From positions 6,956,734 to 7,020,733 of the forward strand of contig NC_049989.1 of NCBI RefSeq assembly GCF_000003815.2: DNA of 64,000 bases, written 5' to 3'. Under the pieces are notes generated by a model. The model was not told the origin of the DNA, did no database searches, and worked only from the letters and a program-made list of their open reading frames with translations. This DNA comes from Branchiostoma floridae. Taxonomy: Eukaryota > Chordata > Leptocardii > Amphioxiformes > Branchiostomatidae. Shown piece after piece: positions 1 through 10,200 of the stretch; positions within the stretch are counted from its first letter, which is position 1; every line of letters starts with the position of its first letter. A program made the translations under genes and the position numbers.

Positions 1-980
1 CCCCGCCTTGCCTTTGCTCTGTGAGGTTTTACGGCATTTTCAATTTCGTAACTTCATAACATTATGATGGTCCAGGTGAGCTAAGCAACAGTGTGTCGAT
101 GACAACAGGACTGAACTTTCAGATGTTTTCTTAATTGAAATGTTTCCACCTCAGCGCCATTGTGAGCTCCTGTATTTGGGGTGAGGGTCGTCAAACTTTA
201 GTAGGAGTCTTTCATTTTCCAATTGACTGTACAAACAACCTAATCCGTCCGGACAGCTCCAATTGAACCTTCCAATTAGTTTTCCACGCTTTCCATTTCT
301 GTTGGGTTGTGGTCAACGCAAAGACTGGAAGATTTCCCAGGTGCTAATCAAGCCGTGCTTATTACAAAGAGAATAGCTTCATCAACCGCCTCTGGCGTCT
401 AACTAGCCACGGTCAGGGACTGAGGTAGAATTTCGAATGAGCTTTTGACAGGGAAAGTTTTGCGTTCGTTCTGTTCTCTTTTCTTTCCCTCGTCTTCATT
501 TTTGTTTTTATTCTCCTTTGTGCATTTTTCTATTCTTCTAGCAATAGTTATTATGAATACCAGTACCTGTTGCCGTCTCTTGATGGTCCCAAGCAAGCTT
601 AATGTGCCGTTTCAAACTTATTGAAGAATGTTTGACCTGTTCGGTGGTCCTTACCTCTGTCCAGCAGGGCACGTCTACTTTGTATGCCAAGGTGGCCGTT
701 TATGGCAGGAGCAAACGGCACTAAAGGGACCACTGGGGGATAAAGGAATGTCACGAAACACCATTAGTGCTCGGAGTCTCGATCAATGTGGATTGCGACA
801 CACATTACGTATGGCCTCTAACCCAGCGAGGTGCCATTACGGACAGGATAATGTGATTTAGAAAATGCCGTTGCACGTTCTCTTAAGTTGGGATATAGAG
901 TTACACACTCTTAAAGTGAGTTCCTTAATCCATAGTTGTTCTGGAAACGTGACCATCATTAAGAAGATGGACGGATCGAT
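1..980. other. No supported gene
   Basis: Stop-rich in all frames; the short ORFs (399-596 and 628-861) show no recognisable domain or codon pattern. The minus-strand frame at 399-596 is a Lys/Glu-rich read of a pyrimidine-rich stretch. Confidence 0.6.
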
Positions 981-1355
981 GTGACGTATGTCTCCTGGAC
1001 TACAAAGGTGTACATGGTTTGGCACCCTGGGCTTACAGCAGAACAGTCATGTATGATAGAGCGTGTCCAGGTCAAAGCTTGTAAGATTATTCTTGGTCGC
1101 TCATACAGTTCCTACAGTTCAGCGCTACAGATGTGTGATCTAGAACCTCTGCATGTAAGACGTAAAATTCACTGTCTGAAGTTTGCCAGATCTCTTTTTC
1201 AATCTGAGATTTTCAACTGGGTACCACCACGTCGCTCTGAGGCACATGGTAGAGCCCTTAGAAATGCTGACAACTTCAGCCAGTTTGAGTGCCGAACATC
1301 GCGTTTTAGAAATACTACGCTACCATACTGTGTTGATCTGTTAAACTCACATTAG
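981..1355 (+). mobile_element. 3' remnant of a non-LTR (LINE) retrotransposon reverse-transcriptase ORF
   Basis: A 124-codon open stretch reads as the C-terminal part downstream of the RT domain of CR1/L2-like LINEs. It has a VWHPGLTAEQS motif, then IERVQVKACKIILG, the tyrosine/serine segment YSSYSSAL, LEPLHVRRKIHCLKFA and a final LLNSH before the stop. In intact elements this region follows the thumb and marks the 3' end of ORF2. The RT catalytic core is missing upstream, so this is a 5'-truncated dead copy, as is usual for target-primed reverse transcription. A (TA)n tract begins four bases after the stop. The frame opens with GTG, so no start codon is implied. Clade assignment is from memory of the motif pattern only. 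Confidence 0.75.

Positions 1356-1358
<3 letters not shown>

Positions 1359-1447
<89 letters not shown>
1359..1447. repeat. (TA)n microsatellite, 89 bp
   Basis: An uninterrupted AT dinucleotide run directly after the LINE remnant stop codon. It may have grown from the short repeat tail of that element. Confidence 0.98.
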
Positions 1448-1448
<1 letters not shown>

Positions 1449-1629
1449 TTGTGGGTGTGCAGATCCACACTTTTTAATTATACAGTAAAGTGGAAATTGT
1501 TACAAGTATAATTAGACTAATGCACTTAGGCAGGACATTCCATTGTTAAACTCCTAAGCGCCAGCCTCTCTTGTACACTGTACGAGGCAATTTTGTACAT
1601 GACTTTGTGTGTGTTTAAATGAAAAAACA

Positions 1630-1631
<2 letters not shown>

Positions 1632-1665
<34 letters not shown>
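1632..1665. repeat. (TC)n microsatellite
   Basis: A pure CT run of about 34 bases abutting the left end of the inverted-repeat element at 1669. Confidence 0.97.
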
Positions 1666-1666
<1 letters not shown>

Positions 1667-1668
1667 AT

Positions 1669-2106
1669 CCTGGATACCAGATCCCAGCCCGATCTCAAAA
1701 ATATCTATCGTCTGGGGGTCTGGCCAGACCAGATAGGCCTTTCTTTCGAGTTTTCCCAAATAATGAGCAACATCCCCACCAATAGAACAGCAGCAGGATC
1801 AACAGAGCGCAATTTACACTCCTGCCACGATTGGTTTAAGACCCCCAACTGTATTTTTTAATGCACAACAGTGATAACTAATGTAACTGTAGATAAGGCA
1901 CCCCATGTCCTGTTGGCAGTGTTGGGTTAGAGGCTGATACCTAAAGGTCTCAGTTTAGTAAACATGACAATCAAATGTACACAGCTTGGAGTTCTGCTGG
2001 TTCTCCTCCCTCGGACCAAGGGCCTTCTGAGAGCCTTTCTACAGTCATCTGGCCAGAACCCCAAACAATAGATGTTTTTGAGATCGGGCTGGGGTCTGGT
2101 ACCAGG
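1669..2106. mobile_element. MITE-like element with about 62-bp terminal inverted repeats (family 2)
   Basis: The left end (1669-1730), which contains cccagcccgatctcaaaaa, is matched in reverse complement by the right end (2045-2106) along about 62 bases with a handful of mismatches. Both ends start cctgg on their own strand. The 315-bp interior has no credible ORF, so this is a non-autonomous DNA transposon candidate of 438 bp. Flanks are ctttat on the left and ttagca on the right, and a target-site duplication is not clear. The superfamily is not assigned. Confidence 0.72.
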
Positions 2107-2109
2107 TTA

Positions 2110-2700
2110 GCATTTTACATGGTACCAAATGGTATTAAGCAAGCGGCAAACCTCGGAATGTCAATTTCAAGACTTTTCAGGAAATATAAAGAAACAGACG
2201 AGAGGTTTTTAATGCTTTTATACGTCTTATGATTAGTGTATTGGCTTTTTATGCCTTTCCCCTTCCCATCCCTTGGTACATCTACTCCCATTTTTCCATG
2301 GTTTTCACTCTTTTTTTTCTACCAACAGCCAACGTACTCTTAGCATTAACTCAGGAACGGACTGTCACAAAAGATAAGGACCGGCACCTTGACATTTTGT
2401 ATTTTCACCTTAAAGTGAACTATTTTACTTAGCCGCGTCACACATGTGCCAGACACGTCACATGGGTTTAGTATCTTGGCTCCAAAAAAGATTGCTTCTA
2501 GCATAGCTAATCAGCCGTGGTTCGTGGACGAAATAGTACAGTATTTTAGTACGCATGAAGCAGTAAAGGCATTTCTGACACTTGTCAACAAGCCCTATTC
2601 TGATTGAGGTTAACCATGATGACCGGCAAGATCGCCATGCATTTGAAATCTTTCCTCTCCCAAAATTTGTATTTTTGCATTCGTATTTTGCACTCTAGTA
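2110..2700. other. No supported gene
   Basis: AT-rich spacer between the two MITE-like elements. Short hydrophobic ORFs only; no repeat partner found in this window. Confidence 0.55.
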
Positions 2701-2707
2701 CATCAGC

Positions 2708-2964
2708 AAAGGTGCACTCTCTCTGCACTTGCGTCACGCTTGCGTCACTGCAGGGTTCGAAAGATGCTCAACGAATTTCAGAGATAAAGAACGAATTTTC
2801 TTACTTTTTGTATATCTTTTTAGTCTTCTAAGTCATACTTTACGTATTGCGCCATGTCTTAATTATAAAAAAATACGAGAAAATAACAAAACCTTGACGC
2901 AGTGAACGAACCCCGCAGTTACGAAAGCTTGACGCAAGTGCGGTGACAGCTCGAGTGCACCTTT
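2708..2964 (+). mobile_element. MITE-like element family 1, copy 1
   Basis: A 257-bp element whose ends are inverted repeats of about 52 bases. The left arm starts aaaggtgcactctc and reaches cactgcagggttcg. The right arm starts cgaaccccgcagtt and ends gagtgcaccttt. The interior is AT-rich with no ORF and contains the motif gtcttctaagtcatactt, also found in copies 2 and 3. No transposase is present. Confidence 0.78.
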
Positions 2965-3243
2965 ACATAGGCTCTGTTGCGACATACGGATAGCTTAAAC
3001 ATGTGTCAGTCAAGGCCATCTAAGAATACGGAAGTGATAGTAGGAATAGGATTCATAATGCTATTACTATTAGCCTAATATCTAGAAAGATAACATTCAA
3101 ATGTGGCAAATGCCTTGTCTCATGTGGCGAAACGACTTGTGTAATGTGGCGAAATGACTTGTGTAATGTGGCGAAATGACTTGTCATGTGGCGAAACGAC
3201 TTGACGTGTGGCGATACGACCGATTATCTTACTGAGGAATGTC
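2784..3243 (+). repeat. Direct segmental duplication, left copy
   Basis: About 460 bases closely matching 5800-6235 in the same orientation: most of the MITE, then a shared segment beginning ggctctgttgcgacatacgg, then the atgtggcgaa minisatellite and a common end cttactgaggaatgtc. The copies differ by scattered substitutions and small indels. Confidence 0.88.
3101..3221 (+). repeat. Minisatellite, 20-22-bp unit, about 6 copies
   Basis: The unit is close to atgtggcgaaacgacttgt plus 1-3 bases. It varies mainly at the gaaacg/gaaatg position and in a GTGTA or TC spacer. Its homologue at 6115-6212 has about five more diverged units. Confidence 0.9.
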
Positions 3244-3249
3244 GTCTTC

Positions 3250-5510
3250 GGTTGCGATTTCGGAATAGGCCGTGCGTTTAGCAGCGTTTGTTAGGAAGGT
3301 CTTAGGAAGGTTTCTTTTCTTCCGGTGCAGTCTTCAAAGTAAGAGCCTTCGACATAACTATCTATCTGGCATTCTGCTGTCTTTTCCGTTTCCACACATA
3401 TCTCCACTTTGTGTCATTTTACATTCTTGACCATCCTTTCATCACCGTATGGTCAATACTTGCCAATCGATGTCCAACTCGCGCTACACCATTACCGTAA
3501 GGTTACACCCTACCAAGGGCAGCACCATAATGTTCGCGCCGGCACGGTTCTGCAAATCCAGTGCATTGATCTGTTGCAAACACCGACGTTGGAAACTTTA
3601 CTGCTGTTTGCTATTCATTTCATACAAATACAAACCCTTTGGAAAATGTAACAACGTCCAGGATTTCGAGAGCCAATTGTAAAGTTTTATAGTTATGTAT
3701 CTGCTGTAGTCGGAGATGTAGTCATAAAGCTATACATGTAAATGTCACAATGTGTGTAATTATTATCATTTTCAATAAATCTTTAAAAAAAAACTTTGTA
3801 AAATATCCCTTGCTAAATATCGCCACTTCCACACTTTAATATGTCCCTTGTCCGCATTGTTTGACAAGGCTATGGCCGTGATTTGGACATCCTGGAGAAA
3901 AGTGCTGCGGGCTTACGGGATACCTGAACCAGGATTCACGCAGTACTCTAATGGACTTACTAGCGTGCTAAAGTTAATCCATGCACAGTTTTATGAACTA
4001 AAATGATCACAGTTGATTTTCTAAATCCACTTGTTCGTGTATTAGCGCTGATCCAGGGTTGAGGGGATGATTGTATCAGGGTAACGGGTACATTTGTATA
4101 CCCTTAGCCTTTCCTTTTACGTATAAGAATGTCCCTCGTTATTCAAGTGTCTCGTGCGATGAAAGTAAAAATTGTCTTATCTAGCGTAGTTGCCGCAACA
4201 GCTGCTTTAAAGCTGACGCTACAATCCTGCCTTTTCCCGGCACTGCTATAAAATGTGATAACGATCTTCACAGCCTTGGCCTCTGTGGTCGTTATGCTCG
4301 GACCCATATTTCTCTCCCACTCTCTGTGAAGTATAAAGTCAATGGTTTTAACGCACTTTTAGTGCCTTTTTTGCATTACATTTCTGTTGGGTTACAAGAA
4401 TTTTACAGCCGATCTGACCCGAGGGTCCGAAAATTGCTGAATCAGATTACAACATACAACGTGTGGCGATTTTCGGCGTGTGAGAGAAATTTTTGACCAC
4501 GACAAATTTCTGCATGGTCACCGAGAGAGTAATTGTGTACCTGTATCACAGAGCTGTTAGGCGTTAGGTTGATGGTTGGAAGTTTGGCGATGGTACACGT
4601 CAGAATATATGCTGTTGTTTGTTTGTTTATTTATTTTCACAACAAGGAAGTACATAATACGATAAACAATAGATACAAATTAAACAGGTGCAGGAAGAGG
4701 GCTAGGGAAGAGGCATATAGTAGGCCCTCCTCCTCTATACTAGACGAAATTGATTATAATCGATGGATAACAAACATCCGGTGCAACGTCAGTTGGCAGT
4801 TAAATATATGTTCAGTCGTCGTAAATTGTGTTTTCTTAATCCGTCCAAGATTTGTTGAAATCAAATCAGGCAAACGAGACAACTCAATATAGTGCATTTT
4901 AAAGTAACGAGCATAGAAATGTTGATTTATATAAACGAGAAAAAAAAAAGAGAAATGAGAGCAAAAATCCTCCTCAAAAACAAAGAGAAGAAAACAGAAA
5001 TACGAATTGAGACGTCTGTGTTGCTTATATACATTGAAATAGTCGTAAAATTTCCATTTTGGGTAAAGATTAGTTCAACGAAACGTCATACTTTGGTGCT
5101 ACTTTACCGACCAATAGCAAGCCAGCTTTCAAAGTGCCTTGTTGGCACTTGAAACAAAATGGCTGCTGTCGACGGTGGCTGAACAAAAAAAAGTCTGAAA
5201 TTATTTTGTTCATCTGGCGAGGTAAGTACAGAAAACAAGCCCTCAAAAGCTATTTATAATGACTATCACTGTTAACCTCACGTATGTTGATAACGTTAGG
5301 GTTGTCAAAGTGGGAGAATGAGTGCGGCAGGGACAAGCATAGGTGTTGAATATCGTTGATTAGTCTAAGCGATCATTTATCCTTTTGCCTATTTTTCATG
5401 TGCAGCCCATAGTTACAAACATCAAAACACGATTCTGAGCTGTGTGTGTGTGCATTACGTTGTACAGCATTGCAGAAGGACATCTGAAGAGACCGTTTTG
5501 GGTGTTTGTA
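3250..5510. other. No supported gene; a possible transcript end near 3790
   Basis: Two overlapping 77-80-codon frames at 3409-3682 precede the AATAAA at 3774, but neither resembles a known protein. The ORF at 4533-4892 and the Lys-rich one at 4892-5152 look like chance frames in AT-rich DNA. Confidence 0.5.
3774..3790 (+). promoter_or_regulatory. Poly(A)-signal-like AATAAA followed by an A tract
   Basis: AATAAA followed six bases later by nine As. It resembles either a genuine transcript end or the tail of a retrocopied transcript. The 450 bases upstream contain a good acceptor-like pyrimidine tract ending in cag (near 3329) but no ORF I recognise. Confidence 0.25.
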
Positions 5511-5518
5511 TGTGTGTG

Positions 5519-5617
5519 TTTTTTTTGGGGGGGGGGGGGGGGGGGCTGGGACTATATACTAGTAGTTACTGTAGTACCTCTAGAACTGTACTGTACCCCC
5601 CCCCCCCAAAAAAAAAA
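5519..5617. repeat. T8G19 ... C12A10 homopolymer inverted repeat
   Basis: T8 (5519-5526) and G19 (5527-5545), a 50-bp spacer, then C12 (5596-5607) and A10 (5608-5617). The arms are complementary and could pair over about 20 bases. The G run could form a quadruplex and the C run an i-motif. The spacer contains no gene. Confidence 0.92.
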
Positions 5618-5799
5618 TACACGGTTATTATTTTGGTCAGTGATTTTCCTTTGACTGAACATCATCACACTTTCCCGTGATACGATGATTCACAAAGCTT
5701 GTTCATGACATTATATTGCTTTAATGGCATGATGCATCAGAGTACCCTACTTTTAAAGTTTGGATTGGGGGGTGATAGGTAGTGGTCACATGTTCCATT

Positions 5800-5980
5800 A
5801 TAAAGAATGTATTTTCTTACTTTTTGTGTATTTTTTCGTCTTCTAAGTCATACTTGCGTAGAACGTATTGCGTAGTATCTAAATTATTTAAAAAAATCGG
5901 AGAAAATAACAAAACAGTTACCCCGCAGCGAACCCCGCAGTTACGCAAGCTTGACGTAAGTGCGGTGAGAGTGCACCTTT
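5800..5980 (+). mobile_element. MITE-like element family 1, copy 2 (left arm missing)
   Basis: Matches the interior and right arm of copy 1 and ends at gagtgcaccttt, but begins inside the element. Similarity to copy 1 continues past the right end into flanking DNA, so this copy arose by segmental duplication and not by a separate insertion. Confidence 0.75.
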
Positions 5981-6114
5981 ACATACTTAGGCTCTGTTGC
6001 GACATACGGATAGCTTAAACATGTGTCGGTCAAGGGCATCTAAAAATACTGAAGTGATAGTAGGAATAGGATTTATAATGCTATTAGCCTAATATCTAGA
6101 AAGATAACATTCAA

Positions 6115-6212
6115 ATGTGGCAAATGTCTTGTCTCATGTGGCGAAACAGCTTAGCATGTGGCAAAAAGACTTGTGTTATGTGGTGAAAGGACTTGTCATG
6201 TGGCGATACGAC
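6115..6212 (+). repeat. Minisatellite, 20-22-bp unit, about 5 copies
   Basis: Diverged homologue of the array at 3101-3221. Units read atgtggcaaa, atgtggtgaa and similar, each followed by a gacttgt-like half. Confidence 0.85.
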
Positions 6213-6332
6213 CGATTATCTTACTGAGGAATGTCATGGATTGATAACAAGTAGGTACCAAGCTGAATAATGCGTTATTTGGATTCAGAATTACAACACT
6301 GAAGTCAAATACCTCTTTTTTGGCCAGAATAG

Positions 6333-6366
6333 TCAAGTGACGCAAGTGCAGTGAGAGTGCATCTTT
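6333..6366 (+). mobile_element. Solo terminal arm of MITE family 1
   Basis: gacgcaagtgcagtgagagt followed by gcatcttta matches only the right inverted arm of the family 1 elements. No second arm is found nearby. Confidence 0.6.
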
Positions 6367-6369
6367 ACT

Positions 6370-6970
6370 GTTCACTATTTCATGTAACCTTGGAATCGGT
6401 GGCCCATAGTACTGAAAGTTTAACATGGCAATTAAACGCGCAATATATATATTACATTTCAAAGTTAGAATGGCAAAAAACTGTTTTGGTATTGCTTTTA
6501 TCGACTGCGGCTATTCGGTGATATATAATCATAAAACCTTAAACCTCAAGCCATACACCTCAAGTGTACCACAGGTGGATTAAATCGACTCCATATTTTC
6601 CACAGGACCTCGTGAATCAAGAACATGGTTGAGTATACTATAGACACCAGGATGAAGCATGCTGAAGTGATGAAGTGATACGCCACACTTTGTACGGCTA
6701 GATCGTGCCCAACATATATAACAGGGGGGATTTGTTTCACTTGGTCATTGGCATTAGAAGTAATGGAGTAATTACGCTTGTATTTATAATTCATACATTT
6801 CTCATCATTTGTAGAGAAACAAGACGAATTGGTAATGTACATCTACGTCTTAAAAAGGGAATTCATGTCTGGAACGATCTATAACTCGTTTGCACGGATG
6901 GTCAATTAAAACAGATACATGGTAAGAGCAACTTTGAATAGTTCATCATAATTATGGGGAATATAAAGAG
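6370..6970. other. No supported gene
   Basis: Only a chance 98-codon minus-strand frame; nothing recognisable. Confidence 0.55.
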
Positions 6971-6974
6971 TCAC

Positions 6975-7215
6975 CGGTTTTAAAGGCGTAAAATGTTTCG
7001 AACCAAGCAGGGTATTCATTCGGTTTCAAAGGGGTAAAATGTTCAAAGCAAATGACTGGTTTAACTGTGGTTTTAAAGGGGTAAGATGTTTCGAACCAAG
7101 CAGGGCGTATATTCGGTTTCAAAGGGGTAAAATGTTCCACTCGCGGCAAATAAATGTTTTTACAATGTGTGCATGTGGTTTAAAGGGGTAGGATGTTCCG
7201 AGCCAGTGAATGTTT
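6975..7215. repeat. Minisatellite, 46-bp unit with 93-bp higher-order period
   Basis: The core tttaaaggggtaaaatgtt recurs with starts near 6982, 7028, 7075, 7121 and 7182. Alternate units share gtttcgaaccaagcaggg, giving a two-unit period of about 93 bases. The 46/47-base spacing is not a multiple of three, so the open frame on the minus strand here is a by-product of the repeat. Confidence 0.88.
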
Positions 7216-7219
7216 TAGA

Positions 7220-10200
7220 GGGTGTGTATGCTTACCCATACATTTGACTTTATTATCTGTATCTTTTAATGATCTGCTGAATATTACCTCCTATATAGTT
7301 AAGAATAGCCAAGGAAATCGACATGGATCACGGGTATCACATATTGTAGATGAAGGATAACATAGGATTTACGGTGAACGAAAATGCATGATGATAAGGT
7401 ATTTGTGGCTTCTTTTCAAATTGTCAAAAGCTTGCAATTGATTTAACAGCGAAAATGGTCTACTACCTGGAAATCGACGAACTGACGAAATAGGCCCTTA
7501 GGTAGAACACTTGTGGTGTTCAGAGGACAAAAATGAGATCCAACAGATAAAAAAATACTTTTCTTTGTTTGAGCTTTGATACCCTGAAGCGAGATTCCTT
7601 CTTGTACTGAGAGGGAACGTTTTGGGCAAATTATTCATTCAAAATTCATCAAGAGATTTCATGCCCCGCAAAGCCAGGTCGGAAAAGTCCGCCAAGTCCC
7701 ATATCGTGCGGACAGAATGCAAACGGTATTGTACAGCAAGTAGACTCCATGAATCATTGTAAAAGCCTTAAGCAGGGAATTGAAAAGTGTGGAAGTATTG
7801 GTCTGGAAAGGGAACACTGACGCCCGATCGATGGCGAGTGTTTAACTCGACGTACTGGACGACATTCGGACGTAGATGGAGCTGGTTGCCGCGGATAATT
7901 GGCAGTAACCGGTCGGGAACCGTGCAGGGATAAGACGTGAAGACGAATGGATGAAGTTAAACCAATTCTTCCCGATGCATCCACGATGAGCCGAGGAGGA
8001 ATAGCATGACGTCTTGGAGACATGTGGCACTTTAGACGCAATCAAGGAAGGAGACGCGAGAAATGTACAGATGGGAAGAAAATAGCAACCGGATGTCTGA
8101 GGAATGTAAGATAAAGTTTTCACTGTTGGTGAGAAATAGGCTCGGGCAGTTGCGTGTTTGAACAGAAGAGATCATTTCATGTTTTCCAATATTATGTAAC
8201 GTGACAAGAATGGTAGAAGTGTTAAGCCATTTGGAGCTTGAGGTTGTCGGTCTAATGAATGATGTCAGTTTTCCGGTGAATGCACTCGGGTTAATGAACT
8301 TGAGTGTAAGGACCAACTTTTCCCGGAAATGCTTGTGGCAAGAGTGTAATGCATGTACGTGAGACGTATTATAAAAGGGCGCCATTTGAAAAGCAGTACA
8401 TATTTCTAAGAGGGTGTTTCATGTCGGGGTTTGAACTGAAATTCAATAGACAAAAGGGAAGGCGTTCCATTATGCAGGATTTGCATATTTCACTGTGTGG
8501 GCATAAAACATTATCAAAGTTCAACGTTTCTGTAAGAGGTGCTCGGAAGGTCCCACCGACGGACTGGGACGGGGGTGGTACAGGCTTCCTGACACCTTTG
8601 ACCAGAACTGAGGTAGGTCATGTGTCTTTAAGATCACGTGCCAATATGAATAGATCGAGCATTGATGTACATTTGTAGCTTATTGGGTAAACGTCACCGT
8701 AAGAAGATGAATTTTACAAATGAGCTAGATAAGGTGCTTAACTCTAGATCTACAGAACTGGCTGGGTTCTTATTCCGAATGATGACTATTCAGCTTCATG
8801 ATCTGCATGCCGTCTGATTACAGTCGGAACATTTCTTCCGGGAAAACCCTTAGCTCAAAAGGGAATACACTTAGATGTGACGCATTGAAACACTGGGTTA
8901 CCCGCCTAAAGCTACCATCCCGCTGGCTATAGAATACCTCAGTCGTATTATTATACGATGATCGATAACAAGTCATGCGCACGTGTTGATGGAATGATCG
9001 ATGCAACATAGCTGTTGGGAAGGATCTCCTGTTGGCGGTGCAAGATTAAGAGCATCAATTATTTTCTCGTGATTGGCAATTAAAGACGATGAGTTATACA
9101 ACGAAGTTTCACCACTTTCTGCCTGTCATAATCCGGTGAAGAAGGGATGACTACGACGTGGCGACAAATAGGCCCCCTGTAACGAAGTGGTAAGGATTGA
9201 TGACTTACAAGTCCCTATGGGTTGATGTGGTTTATCCTTGCGGTTTTCTCTCTGGGATTTGGAAGTACAGCCAATTGAGGAGGATCACTAACGCTGCTAC
9301 TGTTCGCCTTTGTTGTTTCGGGATCTGAAAAAGCTTAGAAAGAGAGTGTATAATCAATTCAATACTGTAACCGTACTGTTTAAGTTCTTAAGGTCATGAA
9401 GAGATCGTAAGGCCAGGGAAAGGGAGGCTGATATTAATGAAAGGATTTGGCAATGTCTAGACACTCAACACAAGCATATACCTTTGACTACGTATCGTAA
9501 TTTTGGATCGTGGTGTTTGGCAGTAAAGGTCAGATGGATTTTTGTCTTATCTTGAATAAGATTTATAATAGATTGGGGCATGGTGAACTTAACCGTTACA
9601 AGTTCTGAATTCGAAAGCACCAGTTAAATGTTTAATAGTTTCTGGCAGCCGGAAAGATTCTTCTCCAATCTGTGATGGAAAATCATTTTTACTGCAGAGA
9701 CAAAATTGGAAAGCATTCAGTTGAAGCGATCCCATGTATTGCACGTTACTCGTAACTGATATTAGAGGCTTCAGACATTGAGCTCGCACGTTTTACTGCA
9801 TGTCTCATTATCGTGGGGTTTGGTTCGTGTGATGGGAAAGGTGGCCTCTGGGCGACATATTTCATTTTAAACAGCTGTTGCTGGGACCTTGCATCTCAGA
9901 TGTTCAGTCTATAATGTGTTTGAGTATCCCCGGATAACCGTTATTCTAGCTGATTTGACGAAAGTGGAAGAGAGGGGACCAGAAAAAAATGGAATGTTGA
10001 TCTTCCTATATTTATCTATTTTGCCACCATGTAAAGTTCATCAAATATTGTTTAATTCATTCCTGTTGTTCTACTCAGTGTGCTAAGTACATGTGTAAAG
10101 GCGTTCAGAATATATTCATTCATTCATTCGTTCGTTCGTTCACTCATTCATCACTAGCTAATTCTTTAGTTCATTCACTACTGCTGTCACGGCATTCACT

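Larger units (their letters stand above)
5800..6235 (+). repeat. Direct segmental duplication, right copy
   Basis: Partner of 2784-3243, about 3 kb downstream. It has one fewer minisatellite unit and lacks a second attat-type stretch present in the left copy. Confidence 0.88.

Noticed and set aside
3101-3221. CRISPR-like array
   Set aside because: Units of 20-22 bp are contiguous with only 1-3 variable bases between them. There are no spacers, and the context is eukaryotic.
6952-7149. Repetitive minus-strand ORF with HFTPLKP-type peptides
   Set aside because: By-product of the 46-bp minisatellite; no start context or domain.
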